Of a stretch of DNA of 64,000 nucleotides, positions 56,032 through 64,000 are shown piece by piece; within the stretch, counting starts at the first letter, position 1; each line of letters starts with the position of its first letter. A program made the translations under genes and the position numbers. Under the pieces are notes generated by a model. That model made no database searches, was not told the DNA's origin, and saw only the letters and a list, made by a program, of their open reading frames with translations. Source of the stretch: Nitrincola sp. A-D6. Its GTDB lineage: Bacteria; Pseudomonadota; Gammaproteobacteria; Pseudomonadales; Balneatricaceae. The DNA lies in NCBI RefSeq assembly GCF_000764495.1, contig NZ_JRLB01000042.1, positions 1 to 64,000 on the forward strand, written 5' to 3'.

Positions 56032-56951
56032 GATGATTTCCGTGAGTTAGGTGTATGTTCATAGCGAGAGACACGCTGATTAAATAGCTCCAGTGCCTGC
56101 ATCACTTTATCGGCTTCGGTAATACCGGAATCCTGGGTTTGTAGTTGCATTAACGCCATACTGGTCGTATCCAGTATTGTTAACGTCTTCTCATTATCCG
56201 CCTGCAATTGTGCTTGCTGTTGGTTAATACTATTAACTATGTTCCAGCGCGCTTGCAACGCATCTCTTTCTGCCTGCGGCGTGGTCTGATTATCGAGTTT
56301 TCTGCGAATGAACTCAGGATCCAGTGCCAGACACTGCTGCTGTAGATCAGCTTGACGCTCCAATCGACGAATTACGCTAAGATAAACGTCCTGAATCAGT
56401 GCTTGTGCGCGCTGCATTGCCAGCTCACCCGGTTGAAAACGCTGCTCCAATATAGTTTGTAATTTGATATAGCGGGTATAAAAACGATCCGGCTGCGAGA
56501 TATCAGCTTGCACTTGCTTGAGTCGCCGTTTGATTACTTGCAGTTTAGCCACGAGTGGATCAGCCAGAGCTGCTGCATCATCGAGATCCAGACTGTTAGT
56601 TGCACGCTCCTGTTGCCAGACTTTCTGCTCTGCCTTGACACGCTTTTCGTGCCGCCGTTGCTTAAACCTATCGATATAACCCCTTAAGCCACGCTCTCCC
56701 GGTATCCAGACAAACAAAATACCCAACCCTGACAACCAGCCCGCTAAACTGGGGCCAAAGCCACCCCACAAGGAGGTAAGGCCAAGTAACAAACACAGAA
56801 ATGGCAACGCAAAGGCATAGCGTTTGATCACTCGGATGCGATCAGCCCGCCCACCAGGTAACACCAACATCGGGTTCAGCAAGCCTGTCAACAGCCAGGG
56901 GCCGCACATAATAAACAGGCCAATCGAAAAACCCTGTAGAAATGACAGCAT
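56028..56951 (-). CDS. Membrane protein partner of the TelA-like protein
   Basis: 307 residues. Three or four N-terminal hydrophobic segments (LQGFSIGLFIMCGPWLLTGLL and AFALPFLCLLLGLTSLWGG), then a long, charged helical cytoplasmic part. I recognise no named family. Its 4-base overlap with the telA-like gene indicates that the two proteins act together. Confidence 0.75.
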   Translation of the reverse strand: MLSFLQGFSIGLFIMCGPWLLTGLLNPMLVLPGGRADRIRVIKRYAFALPFLCLLLGLTSLWGGFGPSLAGWLSGLGILFVWIPGERGLRGYIDRFKQRRHEKRVKAEQKVWQQERATNSLDLDDAAALADPLVAKLQVIKRRLKQVQADISQPDRFYTRYIKLQTILEQRFQPGELAMQRAQALIQDVYLSVIRRLERQADLQQQCLALDPEFIRRKLDNQTTPQAERDALQARWNIVNSINQQQAQLQADNEKTLTILDTTSMALMQLQTQDSGITEADKVMQALELFNQRVSRYEHTPNSRKSS

Positions 56952-56993
56952 TTCGCTTCCTTATCTATTTGAGAGTAAAACCAGCACTACAGC

Positions 56994-57833
56994 TCAATTT
57001 ATCGGCAATCGATGATTAGCACCCCACTCGCTCCATGAAGCATCATATAAACACAGCGACTGATACTCGGCAATGGCGGCAGCAAGTAATACGATACAAG
57101 CCGTAATCCCTGAACCACAAGAAAAAACCAGCCGGGTGTTGGGCCGAACTCCACTCGCGGCAAATTTTTCAGCAAGTATTGATGCAGCGGCAAAGCGATG
57201 GCCCTGCATCAGATCAAGAAACGGCAGGTTAATGGAACCTGGGATATGACCGCCTCGCAGGCCAGCCCGGGGTTCTGGTGCCTGACCATAAAAACGTGCC
57301 TGAGAACGGGCATCCACTATTTGAGTCGTTGGAACTTCCAATTTACTCAGTAGTTGTTCGCAGGAGCAAACCCGCTGTGCCTGAAAGCACCCTTGAATAT
57401 TGCCCTGTTGTGAAGCGATAGTAAGCACTGAGCCGGTGGCATGACCCTGTCGCTGCCACTCTGGCAAGCCACCATCAAGCACATAAACCTGTTCATGCCC
57501 CATGATACGAAACATCCACCAGGCTCGTGGTGCGGCATAAATCCCCTGATTATCATAGATCACAATCACACTATCCGTATTGATACCCAGCGCTTGCGCC
57601 TGTTGAGTAAATACAGTTTCTGATGGCAGGGTATGCGGCAGTGAGCTGTTTGAATCAATAAACCGGTTTTCCAAATCACACTGACGTGCGCCCGGAATAA
57701 AGCACGGCTGTTCATAGACAAGCGGTGTCATACCGACCACCTTGTCCATACTGGCATCCAGCAATATCAGCTTTGGATCATCCAGGTTTTGCACCAGCCA
57801 TTCAACAGATACCAGGGGTGAAGCAGAGTACAT
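56994..57833 (-). CDS. sseA: 3-mercaptopyruvate sulfurtransferase (tandem rhodanese)
   Basis: 279 residues from ATG 57833, preceded by AAGGAG 6 bases upstream. Two rhodanese domains; the second has the active-site loop FSCGSGITACIVLL (CGSGxTA), the mercaptopyruvate type rather than the CRKGVT of thiosulfate enzymes. Transfers sulfur from 3-mercaptopyruvate to thiol acceptors. Downstream of ggt with 26 bases between. Confidence 0.9.
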   Translation of the reverse strand: MYSASPLVSVEWLVQNLDDPKLILLDASMDKVVGMTPLVYEQPCFIPGARQCDLENRFIDSNSSLPHTLPSETVFTQQAQALGINTDSVIVIYDNQGIYAAPRAWWMFRIMGHEQVYVLDGGLPEWQRQGHATGSVLTIASQQGNIQGCFQAQRVCSCEQLLSKLEVPTTQIVDARSQARFYGQAPEPRAGLRGGHIPGSINLPFLDLMQGHRFAAASILAEKFAASGVRPNTRLVFSCGSGITACIVLLAAAIAEYQSLCLYDASWSEWGANHRLPIN

Positions 57834-57859
57834 ACTTATCTCCTTATGATTAACCGCCA

Positions 57860-59687
57860 TTAATCGCCAAGAACAACGCCTTCACGACGTGGATCCGCGC
57901 CACCGCTGAAACCTGTCGGCGTTGCCTGAATAACCTGCAAACCACTGGTCAATTCTCTCTCGCTGACAGCGTGTCCCCGGGATTGCAGCGCATCCTGAAA
58001 GGCTTGAGGAAAATACCCTTGCTCGATATAGACCGGCCCGCCCAGTGTTATAGCATGCGGCAAACTAATAGCCGTCTGCGCATCCAGCCCCCAGTCCAGC
58101 ATGGCTATCAGGGTTTTTGCCGTATAGTGAATGATCGCAGCGCCACCTGGAGAACCCAGGCTGGCAACTAACTCACCTGAATCAGCAGCAAACACCAGCG
58201 TCGGACTCATGCTGGAACGTGGACGCTTACCCGCCTCTACCCGATTGGCAATCGGCCGGCCTTCAGCATCCCTGGACTGAAAAGAAAAATCAGTCAATTC
58301 GTTGTTGAGCAAATACCCCCCTGGCAAGCCCGTTCCGCCATCAGCAAGAATGCGTGCACCAAATGCCGACTCAATCGTTGTCGTCATCGCCAGTGCCCGC
58401 CCTTCTGAGTCCACGATACTGATATGGCTGGTCCCATACTCAGGTTGTTCAGGTTGAGGAGCCCGGGCCGTTGTCATTACAAACGGTTCGCCTGCTTTTG
58501 CGCCTCCGCTCCCCATACTGGTCGACTCTATCAGTGCTGCACGTGATTTCAGATAGTTAGGTTGCAACAGGTGCTGCCAGCTACCACCAGGTGCTGTGAC
58601 AAAATCGGGATCTGCAATATACATCGCCCGGTCAGCAAAACTCAGCCGCGAAGCTTCCAGAAACAGATGCAACCAGGTCTCCGATGGAATGCCTGTGTCA
58701 GCCAAACCTTCCTGCATAGGCAGGTGATCGAGAATGCCCAAAATCTGCATAATCGTCAGATGGCCAGAAGACGGCGGCGGGAAACCGCAGATACGATAAG
58801 CTTTCCATAGCGTGCAGATCGGCTGTCGCTGAATCGACTCATAAGCGCCCAGGTCATCGTAGCTGATGACACCAGGGTAGCGCGGATGTTGCTGTACTCG
58901 CTCAACCAAATCAGACGCTATGCTGCCCTGATAAAATGCACTACTGCCTTCACGTGCTATACGTTCCAAAATTTCAGCGAGAGCTGGATTGCGTAGTATA
59001 TAACCTATGGGAAGCGGAAGACCCTGATCATCGTAGAAGAAGCTCGCTGCTAAAGGATCCTCTTGCAAGTAACGCTCGCTGGCAAGCAACTGATGCAATC
59101 TGGGACTGATGGCAAACCCTTGCTTTGCCAACTGAATAGCGGGTTGAAACAAAACTTCCCACTCAAGCACGCCCTGATCTTGATGAGCCTGCTCTAACAT
59201 TTTCAGCACGCCAGGCACCCCGACAGACAGTCCACTGGCTACGGCATGCATAAACTCCAGCGGATCGCCTTGTGTATCCAAAAACAGGTTTTCATCTACG
59301 CCGGCCGGTGCAGTTTCACGGCCATCATAGGCAAACAACTGCTGCTGCGCATCAGAATACAACAGGAAAGCCCACCCCGATACCACTGGACTGAGGTTCT
59401 ACCAGTGTCAGTACGGCTTGTATTGCTACAGCGGCGTCTATTGCAGAACCACCAGACTTCAATATTTGATACCCCGCTTCAGTCGCCAGCGGATTAGCTG
59501 CCGCTACAGCGAAGTGCCGGGTTTGAGTGACAGGTTTAACGCTGAAACCACTGGCCATTTCCGGCGCTATGGCTGCCGTATCAGGTAACTGAGAGTTAGA
59601 AGCGGCTGAAACACTGAAACTTATGATCATTAAAGCGCTTATCAACCAGCGCAAGGGAACCCCTTTGCAATATACAACCCATGACAT
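57860..59687 (-). CDS. ggt: Gamma-glutamyltransferase (frameshift near 59378)
   Basis: From ATG 59687, which follows AAAGGAGGG, with a signal peptide (LISALMIISFSVSA). Precursor of a periplasmic heterodimer that hydrolyses or transfers the gamma-glutamyl group of glutathione. The frame breaks in PQSSGIGGGAFLLYSD: two G residues appear to be missing from neighbouring G runs (about 59375-59380). The autoprocessing Thr is in EYGTSHISIVD, and the oxyanion SP-G region in LGSPGGAAI. Corrected length is about 609 residues, normal. Probably a sequence error. Confidence 0.9.
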
Positions 59688-59811
59688 GGACGTGCCCTCC
59701 TTTAATAAGCCTGCACCCAGTGTAACTGACCTGCTGATTATTAGGTAATCCAGCACAAGGCACCGCTCCTGCGCATCCATGCGCCCGCGGCATACCCTAC
59801 GTCCTGTACAT

Positions 59812-59842
59812 AAAAAACCCGGCGTGCTTGGCCGGGTTTTTT
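59812..59842 (-). terminator. Intrinsic terminator after clpX
   Basis: AAAAAACCCGGC and GCCGGGTTTTTT form a perfect stem with A and T runs on both sides, so it could work in both directions. It separates clpX from ggt. Confidence 0.9.
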
Positions 59843-59860
59843 GGAGATTAAGCGTTACGA

Positions 59861-61135
59861 TCAGTTATCTGGTGATGCTTTGGCATGTTCCTGATTTTCG
59901 TATATCAGGATGGGCTCTGAAGTGCCTTCGATAACGCCTTCATCAATCACCACCTTGGACACATTTTTCATCGCTGGCAGTTGATACATGATATCCAGCA
60001 AGGTAGCTTCCAGAATGGAGCGCAGGCCTCGCGCACCGGTACGACGTTCCAGCGCTTTTTTAGCCACTGAACGCAGTGCTTCTTTGCGGAAGTCTATCTC
60101 GGCACCTTCCATCTCAAACAGCGCTGCATATTGCTTGGTCAAGCTGTTTTTAGGCTCGGTCAGAATCGATATAAGCGCTTCCTCATCCAGCTCAGACAAG
60201 GTGGCAATCATGGGCAGACGACCAACAAACTCAGGGATCAGACCAAATTTGACCAGATCTTCCGATTCAACGTTATGCAGCACTTCGGTGAGGTTTTTCT
60301 CATCTTTGCTCTTAACGATGGCGTTGAAACCAATAGAGCTGCGCTCACTGCGATCACGAATGATTTTTTCCAGACCGGCAAACGCACCACCGACAATAAA
60401 GAGAATATTGGAAGTATCTACCTGCAGAAACTCCTGCTGCGGATGTTTACGTCCACCCTGGGGGGGCACAGATGCAACCGTACCTTCGATCAACTTCAGC
60501 AGCGCTTGCTGAACGCCTTCACCAGAAACATCACGAGTAATAGATGGATTGTCTGATTTACGTGAAATTTTGTCGATTTCATCGATATAAACAATACCTA
60601 TCTGCGCCCGTTCAACATCATAATCGCACTTCTGCAGCAGCTTTTGGATGATGTTTTCAACATCTTCACCGACATAACCCGCTTCAGTCAGCGTGGTCGC
60701 ATCAGCAATAGTAAAGGGTACATTGAGCAACCGCGCCAGGGTCTGTGCCAGTAACGTTTTACCACTTCCGGTCGGACCGATGAGCAGAATATTACTCTTG
60801 TTCAGCTCAATTTCTGGCTTTTTCTCTTTCAATTTCAGTCGCTTATAGTGATTATAGACAGCGACGGCCAATACTTTCTTGGCACGTTCCTGTCCAATCA
60901 CATACTCATCCAGAGCATGTTTCAGCTCCTCTGGAAGTGGCAGTTTTTCTGATACTTCACCTTCGACTGTTTCCTGAATTTCTTCACGAATGATGTCGTT
61001 ACACAGATCTACGCATTCGTCACAGATAAAGACAGAAGGTCCAGCTATCAGCTTGCGTACTTCGTCCTGACTTTTACCGCAGAAGGAACAAAACAGCTTG
61101 CTGCTTTCACCTTTTCCGCTTGTCTCATCCGACAT
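59861..61135 (-). CDS. clpX: ATP-dependent Clp protease ATPase subunit ClpX
   Basis: 424 residues. Zinc-binding domain (FCSFCGKSQ and ICDECVDLC), Walker A in [18 protein letters not shown] pore loop in [10 protein letters not shown], Walker [11 protein letters not shown] and sensor RRTGARGLR. Unfolds ssrA-tagged and other proteins and feeds them to ClpP. Downstream of clpP, 72 bases after its corrected stop. Confidence 0.98.
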   Translation of the reverse strand: MSDETSGKGESSKLFCSFCGKSQDEVRKLIAGPSVFICDECVDLCNDIIREEIQETVEGEVSEKLPLPEELKHALDEYVIGQERAKKVLAVAVYNHYKRLKLKEKKPEIELNKSNILLIGPTGSGKTLLAQTLARLLNVPFTIADATTLTEAGYVGEDVENIIQKLLQKCDYDVERAQIGIVYIDEIDKISRKSDNPSITRDVSGEGVQQALLKLIEGTVASVPPQGGRKHPQQEFLQVDTSNILFIVGGAFAGLEKIIRDRSERSSIGFNAIVKSKDEKNLTEVLHNVESEDLVKFGLIPEFVGRLPMIATLSELDEEALISILTEPKNSLTKQYAALFEMEGAEIDFRKEALRSVAKKALERRTGARGLRSILEATLLDIMYQLPAMKNVSKVVIDEGVIEGTSEPILIYENQEHAKASPDN

Positions 61136-61206
61136 TGTGATACCTCAAAACTATTCAATTACAGCACTGGCTTTGAGCCAGTGCGCTTTGCAACTCAGGC
61201 CGCTAC

Positions 61207-61841
61207 TTATGAAGCAACTACGCGTTTTTCCAGCACCTGATCGATTAAACCATAATCCTTGGCAGTCTCAGGTCCATAAAATTATCACGCTCTGTATCGC
61301 GCGCAATGGTTTCTATATCCTGACCTGTATGCTGCGCCAAGTGACGATTCAACTTTTCACGAATTTTCAGAATTTCGCGAGTATGGATTTCAATATCCGA
61401 GGCCTGCCCCTGATATCCACCCAGTGGCTGGTGAATCATCATGCGGGAGTTAGGCAGTGAAAAGCGCTTGCCCTGGGTACCGCCAGCCAACAAAAAAGCC
61501 CCCATACTGGCAGCCTGGCCAATGCACATGGTACTGACATCCGGCTGAATAAACTTCATGGTGTCATAGATAGCCATGCCCGCTGAAACTGAACCACCTG
61601 GAGAGTTAATGTAAAGATGGATATCTTTTTCAGGGTTTTCAGCTTCCAGAAACAACAGCTGCGCCACGATCAGATTGGCCATATGGTCTTCAACCTGGCC
61701 CACCAGAAAAATAACACGCTCTTTAAGAAGGCGGGAATATATATCGTAGGCCCGCTCGCCGCGTGCACTTTGCTCAACAACCATTGGCACCAAACCGCCG
61801 GCATTACTGATTTCACTGTGTCCGGTGAAAATCTCTGACAT
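61207..61841 (-). CDS. clpP: ATP-dependent Clp protease proteolytic subunit (frameshift near 61270)
   Basis: From ATG 61841 ([15 protein letters not shown]), with AGGAG upstream. Catalytic Ser in [15 protein letters not shown], His in [12 protein letters not shown] and Asp in RDTERDNFM. Just after NFMD the frame ends early; one more C (CC to CCC, about 61270) gives [17 protein letters not shown] and TAA 61207-61209. Corrected length is 211 residues, normal. Forms the tetradecameric proteolytic chamber with ClpX. Confidence 0.95.
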
Positions 61842-61889
61842 GTAATATTCTCCTGATAACCAGTGCAAAAATATAGTCTATATAAAGTA

Positions 61890-61923
61890 AAAAAACGACA
61901 GCCGGCAACCCGCTGTCGTTTTT
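61890..61923 (-). terminator. Hairpin between tig and clpP
   Basis: AAAAACGACAGC and GCTGTCGTTTTT form an 11-12 bp stem with A/T runs on both sides. It may partly separate tig from clpP transcription. Confidence 0.75.
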
Positions 61924-61955
61924 CAGAGCAACTTCACACCCATAAAAAGCGGTGT

Positions 61956-63278
61956 TTACTCAGCTGCTTCACCACGCTGCGCTGGCTTGATAGCTTCTTC
62001 GTAGCTAACCTGCTTTTCGATCACTTTAGCAGTTTCAAGTAGATGTTCAACTACTTGTTCTTCAAGAACCAGCCCTTTGACCTGGTTAAGAATTTCCTGA
62101 TTACCGTAGTAATAGTCAATTACTTCTTGTGGATCCTGATAGGTTTCAGCCATCTCTTCAACAGTTGCACGAACTTTCTCATCAGAAGGCTCTATCTTGT
62201 TGACCTTGATGAGTTCCTGCATCAGAAGACCAACAGAAACACGACGTTTGGCCTGATCTGCAAACATGTCTTTAGGCAGCATGTTCGGATCGATTTTAGC
62301 ATCAGGACCGCCAAACTGCTGAACAGCCTGACGACGCAATACATCGATTTCACGATCAATCAAAGCGGCAGGGATATCGATCTGATTCAATTCAGTCAAC
62401 TGAGAGAAGACCTGATCTTTCAGTTTGGTTTTAAGGGCATGCTTGAGTTCACGTGCCATATTTTTCTTAACTTCGTTACGGAAGCCTTCGACTGTAGATT
62501 CTTCAATACCGAAACGGGCAAAGAACTCTTCATTCAGCTCTGGTAGTTTCTGCGCTGAAACACTGTTGACCTTCACTTTGAAGAGAGTAGCTTTACCTTT
62601 CAGATTATCGGCATGGTAGTCTTCAGGGAAGGTGACATTCAACTCGGTTTCATCACCTGTTGAAACGCCAACCAGACCAGCTTCAAAGCCTGGAATCATG
62701 CTACCGGAGCCCAGCACCAGATCCATGGCTTCAGCTTTACCACCGTCAAATGCTTCACCATCGATGAAACCTTCAAAATCGATATTCAGTCGATCGCCAT
62801 CAACGGCGGCGCGCTCAACTACTTCCCAGTCGCCCTGCTGCTTGCGCAGGGTATTAATCATCTCATCCAGATCAGCATCAGTGATATCGGCTGACAGTTT
62901 TTCAACTTCGGCAGCGGAGAAATCAGACAGCGTTATTTCAGGATAAACCTCAAAAGTAGCAACATATTCCAGATCCTCACCTTCGACATCCTTACGGAGC
63001 TGAATGTCAGGCATGCCAGCCGGCATGAGTTTTTCCTGATCTACGGCCTGATAGAAGGTTTCCTGAACAACCTCACTGAGTACATCGGAGCGGATAGATT
63101 TTCCAAACATACGTTTGATAACGGAGGTCGGTACTTTACCCGGGCGAAAGCCATCCAGACGACGGCTGCGCGCCTGCTGCTGAACCTGCTTATTAACATC
63201 CTGATCAATACGTTCAGCCGGAACAGTAATAGTAACCTGACGCTCAAGGCCGGAAGTCGTTTCAACAGAAACTTGCAT
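61956..63278 (-). CDS. tig: Trigger factor
   Basis: 440 residues from ATG 63278 (MQVSVETTSGLERQVTITV). Ribosome-associated chaperone: N-terminal domain with the ribosome-binding GFRPGKVP, FKBP-type domain (DGDRLNIDFEGFIDGEAFDGG) and helical C-terminal arms. Precedes clpP-clpX, the normal order. Confidence 0.97.
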   Translation of the reverse strand: MQVSVETTSGLERQVTITVPAERIDQDVNKQVQQQARSRRLDGFRPGKVPTSVIKRMFGKSIRSDVLSEVVQETFYQAVDQEKLMPAGMPDIQLRKDVEGEDLEYVATFEVYPEITLSDFSAAEVEKLSADITDADLDEMINTLRKQQGDWEVVERAAVDGDRLNIDFEGFIDGEAFDGGKAEAMDLVLGSGSMIPGFEAGLVGVSTGDETELNVTFPEDYHADNLKGKATLFKVKVNSVSAQKLPELNEEFFARFGIEESTVEGFRNEVKKNMARELKHALKTKLKDQVFSQLTELNQIDIPAALIDREIDVLRRQAVQQFGGPDAKIDPNMLPKDMFADQAKRRVSVGLLMQELIKVNKIEPSDEKVRATVEEMAETYQDPQEVIDYYYGNQEILNQVKGLVLEEQVVEHLLETAKVIEKQVSYEEAIKPAQRGEAAE

Positions 63279-63518
63279 GGAATTCCTCACAAATACATTG
63301 CCGCAAAAAAAGATGGTCTGTCGTTAAAATCTACCCGTCTGCAAAACCGAAATGCTGACAGGAAGGCTGTACGCCAAACCCGAATTCTAAAGCGCGAAAT
63401 TTTCCGCGAACTCTGACAGATAGTCAAGTCAATACGCTATTTAGGATGACAACAAATCTTCACAGAATAAGAATAGCAAAAAATGAACAGAAAGGAGTAA
63501 ACAGAATAACAAATGAAA

Positions 63519-63595
63519 TGGGGTGGACGATGGGGCTTGAACCCACGACCGCCGGAATCACAATCCGGAGCTCTGCCAACTGAGCTACGCCCACC
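63519..63595 (-). tRNA. tRNA-His(GUG)
   Basis: 77 nt with encoded CCA and the extra G at position -1 opposite C73. GGTGGGC acceptor pairs with GTCCACC, and the anticodon GTG lies in GGATTGTGATTCC. Upstream of tig on the same strand. Confidence 0.95.
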
Positions 63596-63623
63596 ATAAC
63601 ATTGCTTATATGACATTTTTAAA

Positions 63624-63678
63624 TGGTGCGGACGGAGAGACTCGAACTCTCACACCTTACGGCACCAGAACCTAAATC
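63624..63678 (-). repeat. 3' fragment of tRNA-Leu(UAG), attachment site of a second element
   Basis: The 3' 55 bases of a tRNA-Leu with anticodon TAG (GATTTAGGTTCTGG) and encoded CCA are present, but beyond the anticodon the sequence leaves the tRNA pattern, so no complete tRNA can fold. This fits an attR/attL half-site left by integration of an element that extends right of the window. An intact copy should lie at its far end. Confidence 0.85.
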
Positions 63679-63760
63679 TAACCCTTGGGGCTGTCTTTAA
63701 GGAACGGAGCGCATTCTATACGGCCATGCACTAGATTGTAAAGCTTGAAATTAATGTTTT

Positions 63761-63787
63761 GCGTCACTCTTTGCGTCACTGCGTCAC
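63761..63787. repeat. Three GCGTCAC direct repeats beside the integrase
   Basis: GCGTCAC at 63761, 63773 and 63781, between the tRNA fragment and the integrase gene. They may be integrase arm-type sites. Confidence 0.45.
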
Positions 63788-63807
63788 GACTTATTCTGAA
63801 GCGGGCT

Positions 63808-64000
63808 TCAATCCACCCATCCCTTCAAGTGGTCAGCACTAACATGAACATACTTCATAGTAGTTGCTATAGTGCTATGCCCTAACCACTCTTTAACAAT
63901 GGCGATAGGCATAGGCTTATTGGCGACACCAGTTCCATCAATAAGGCGTGTAGCTACTGTATGGCGCACTGCATGGAATACGAACTCTTTATCGTCCTGC
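63808..64000 (-). CDS. Tyrosine recombinase (integrase), C-terminal end, partial
   Basis: The last 63 residues of a phage-type integrase, running off the window at the right. The catalytic His-x-x-Arg is in FHAVRHTVATRL, followed by WLGHSTIATTMKYVH, which has the GH motif and nucleophile Tyr. Stop TGA 63808-63810. Its end faces the tRNA-Leu(UAG) fragment 130 bases away, so it belongs to an element integrated there. Confidence 0.9.
   Translation of the reverse strand, partial: QDDKEFVFHAVRHTVATRLIDGTGVANKPMPIAIVKEWLGHSTIATTMKYVHVSADHLKGWVD

Overview
The window is a chromosomal segment of a gammaproteobacterium. The order of the fatty-acid cluster (yceD-rpmF-plsX-fabD-fabG-acpP-fabF-pabC-mltG-tmk-holB-pilZ-tatD), the tusDCBE block, tig-clpP-clpX and the pgsA/uvrC/tRNA arrangement suggest a marine Oceanospirillales-like bacterium. 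The genus is inference only.

Layout. (1) 1-152: the tail of an IS3-family insertion sequence that has cut the last gene of (2), a 10.7-kb integron gene-cassette array (about 153-11,815). Nearly every gene is on the minus strand in a small cassette, and 16 attC recombination sites separate them. No integron integrase or attI is visible, so within this window the array is integrase-less (CALIN-like). Cassettes encode three GNAT acetyltransferases, a HAD hydrolase, a GFA/CENP-V zinc protein, a permuted NlpC/P60-like protein, a trypsin-like protease, a PD-(D/E)XK-like nuclease candidate, a possible HNH protein, an Ltp-repeat exported protein, a possible toxin/immunity pair, several unknowns, and two 97%-identical cassettes without a convincing gene. 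(3) 12,217-18,777: a 6.5-kb integrative element inserted in tRNA-Leu(UAA). It is bounded by 59-bp direct repeats and carries a tyrosine integrase, an AlpA-like regulator, a P4-type primase-helicase, a candidate iteron origin and a few unknown genes (phage-satellite-like). (4) 18,719-63,595: core chromosome. It holds tRNAs Leu/Cys/Gly, pgsA, uvrC, mtnN, truC, yccA, tusDCBE, cheW, the fatty-acid/cell-envelope cluster, maf, sppA-like, rnk, a DnaJ-related gene, rraA, a ydiJ-type D-2-hydroxyglutarate dehydrogenase, a CZB chemoreceptor, the carboxynorspermidine pair, a telA-type pair, a racemase, a mercaptopyruvate sulfurtransferase, ggt, clpX, clpP, tig and tRNA-His. (5) 63,624-64,000: a 3' fragment of tRNA-Leu(UAG) followed by the end of another tyrosine integrase, the edge of a second island.

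A cross-cutting observation is that about a dozen genes, including fabG and clpP, which are normally essential or highly conserved, are broken by single-base indels, mostly one base missing from a G, C or A run. Their uniform nature, and the restoration of family-typical proteins by one base, point to sequence error rather than mass gene decay. These genes are annotated as one locus each, with the shift position noted.

The core genes form ordinary housekeeping operons. The accessory region combines three kinds of mobile DNA (IS, integron cassettes, tRNA-targeted elements) around the tRNA-Leu genes. It is the place to look for new defence or competition functions.
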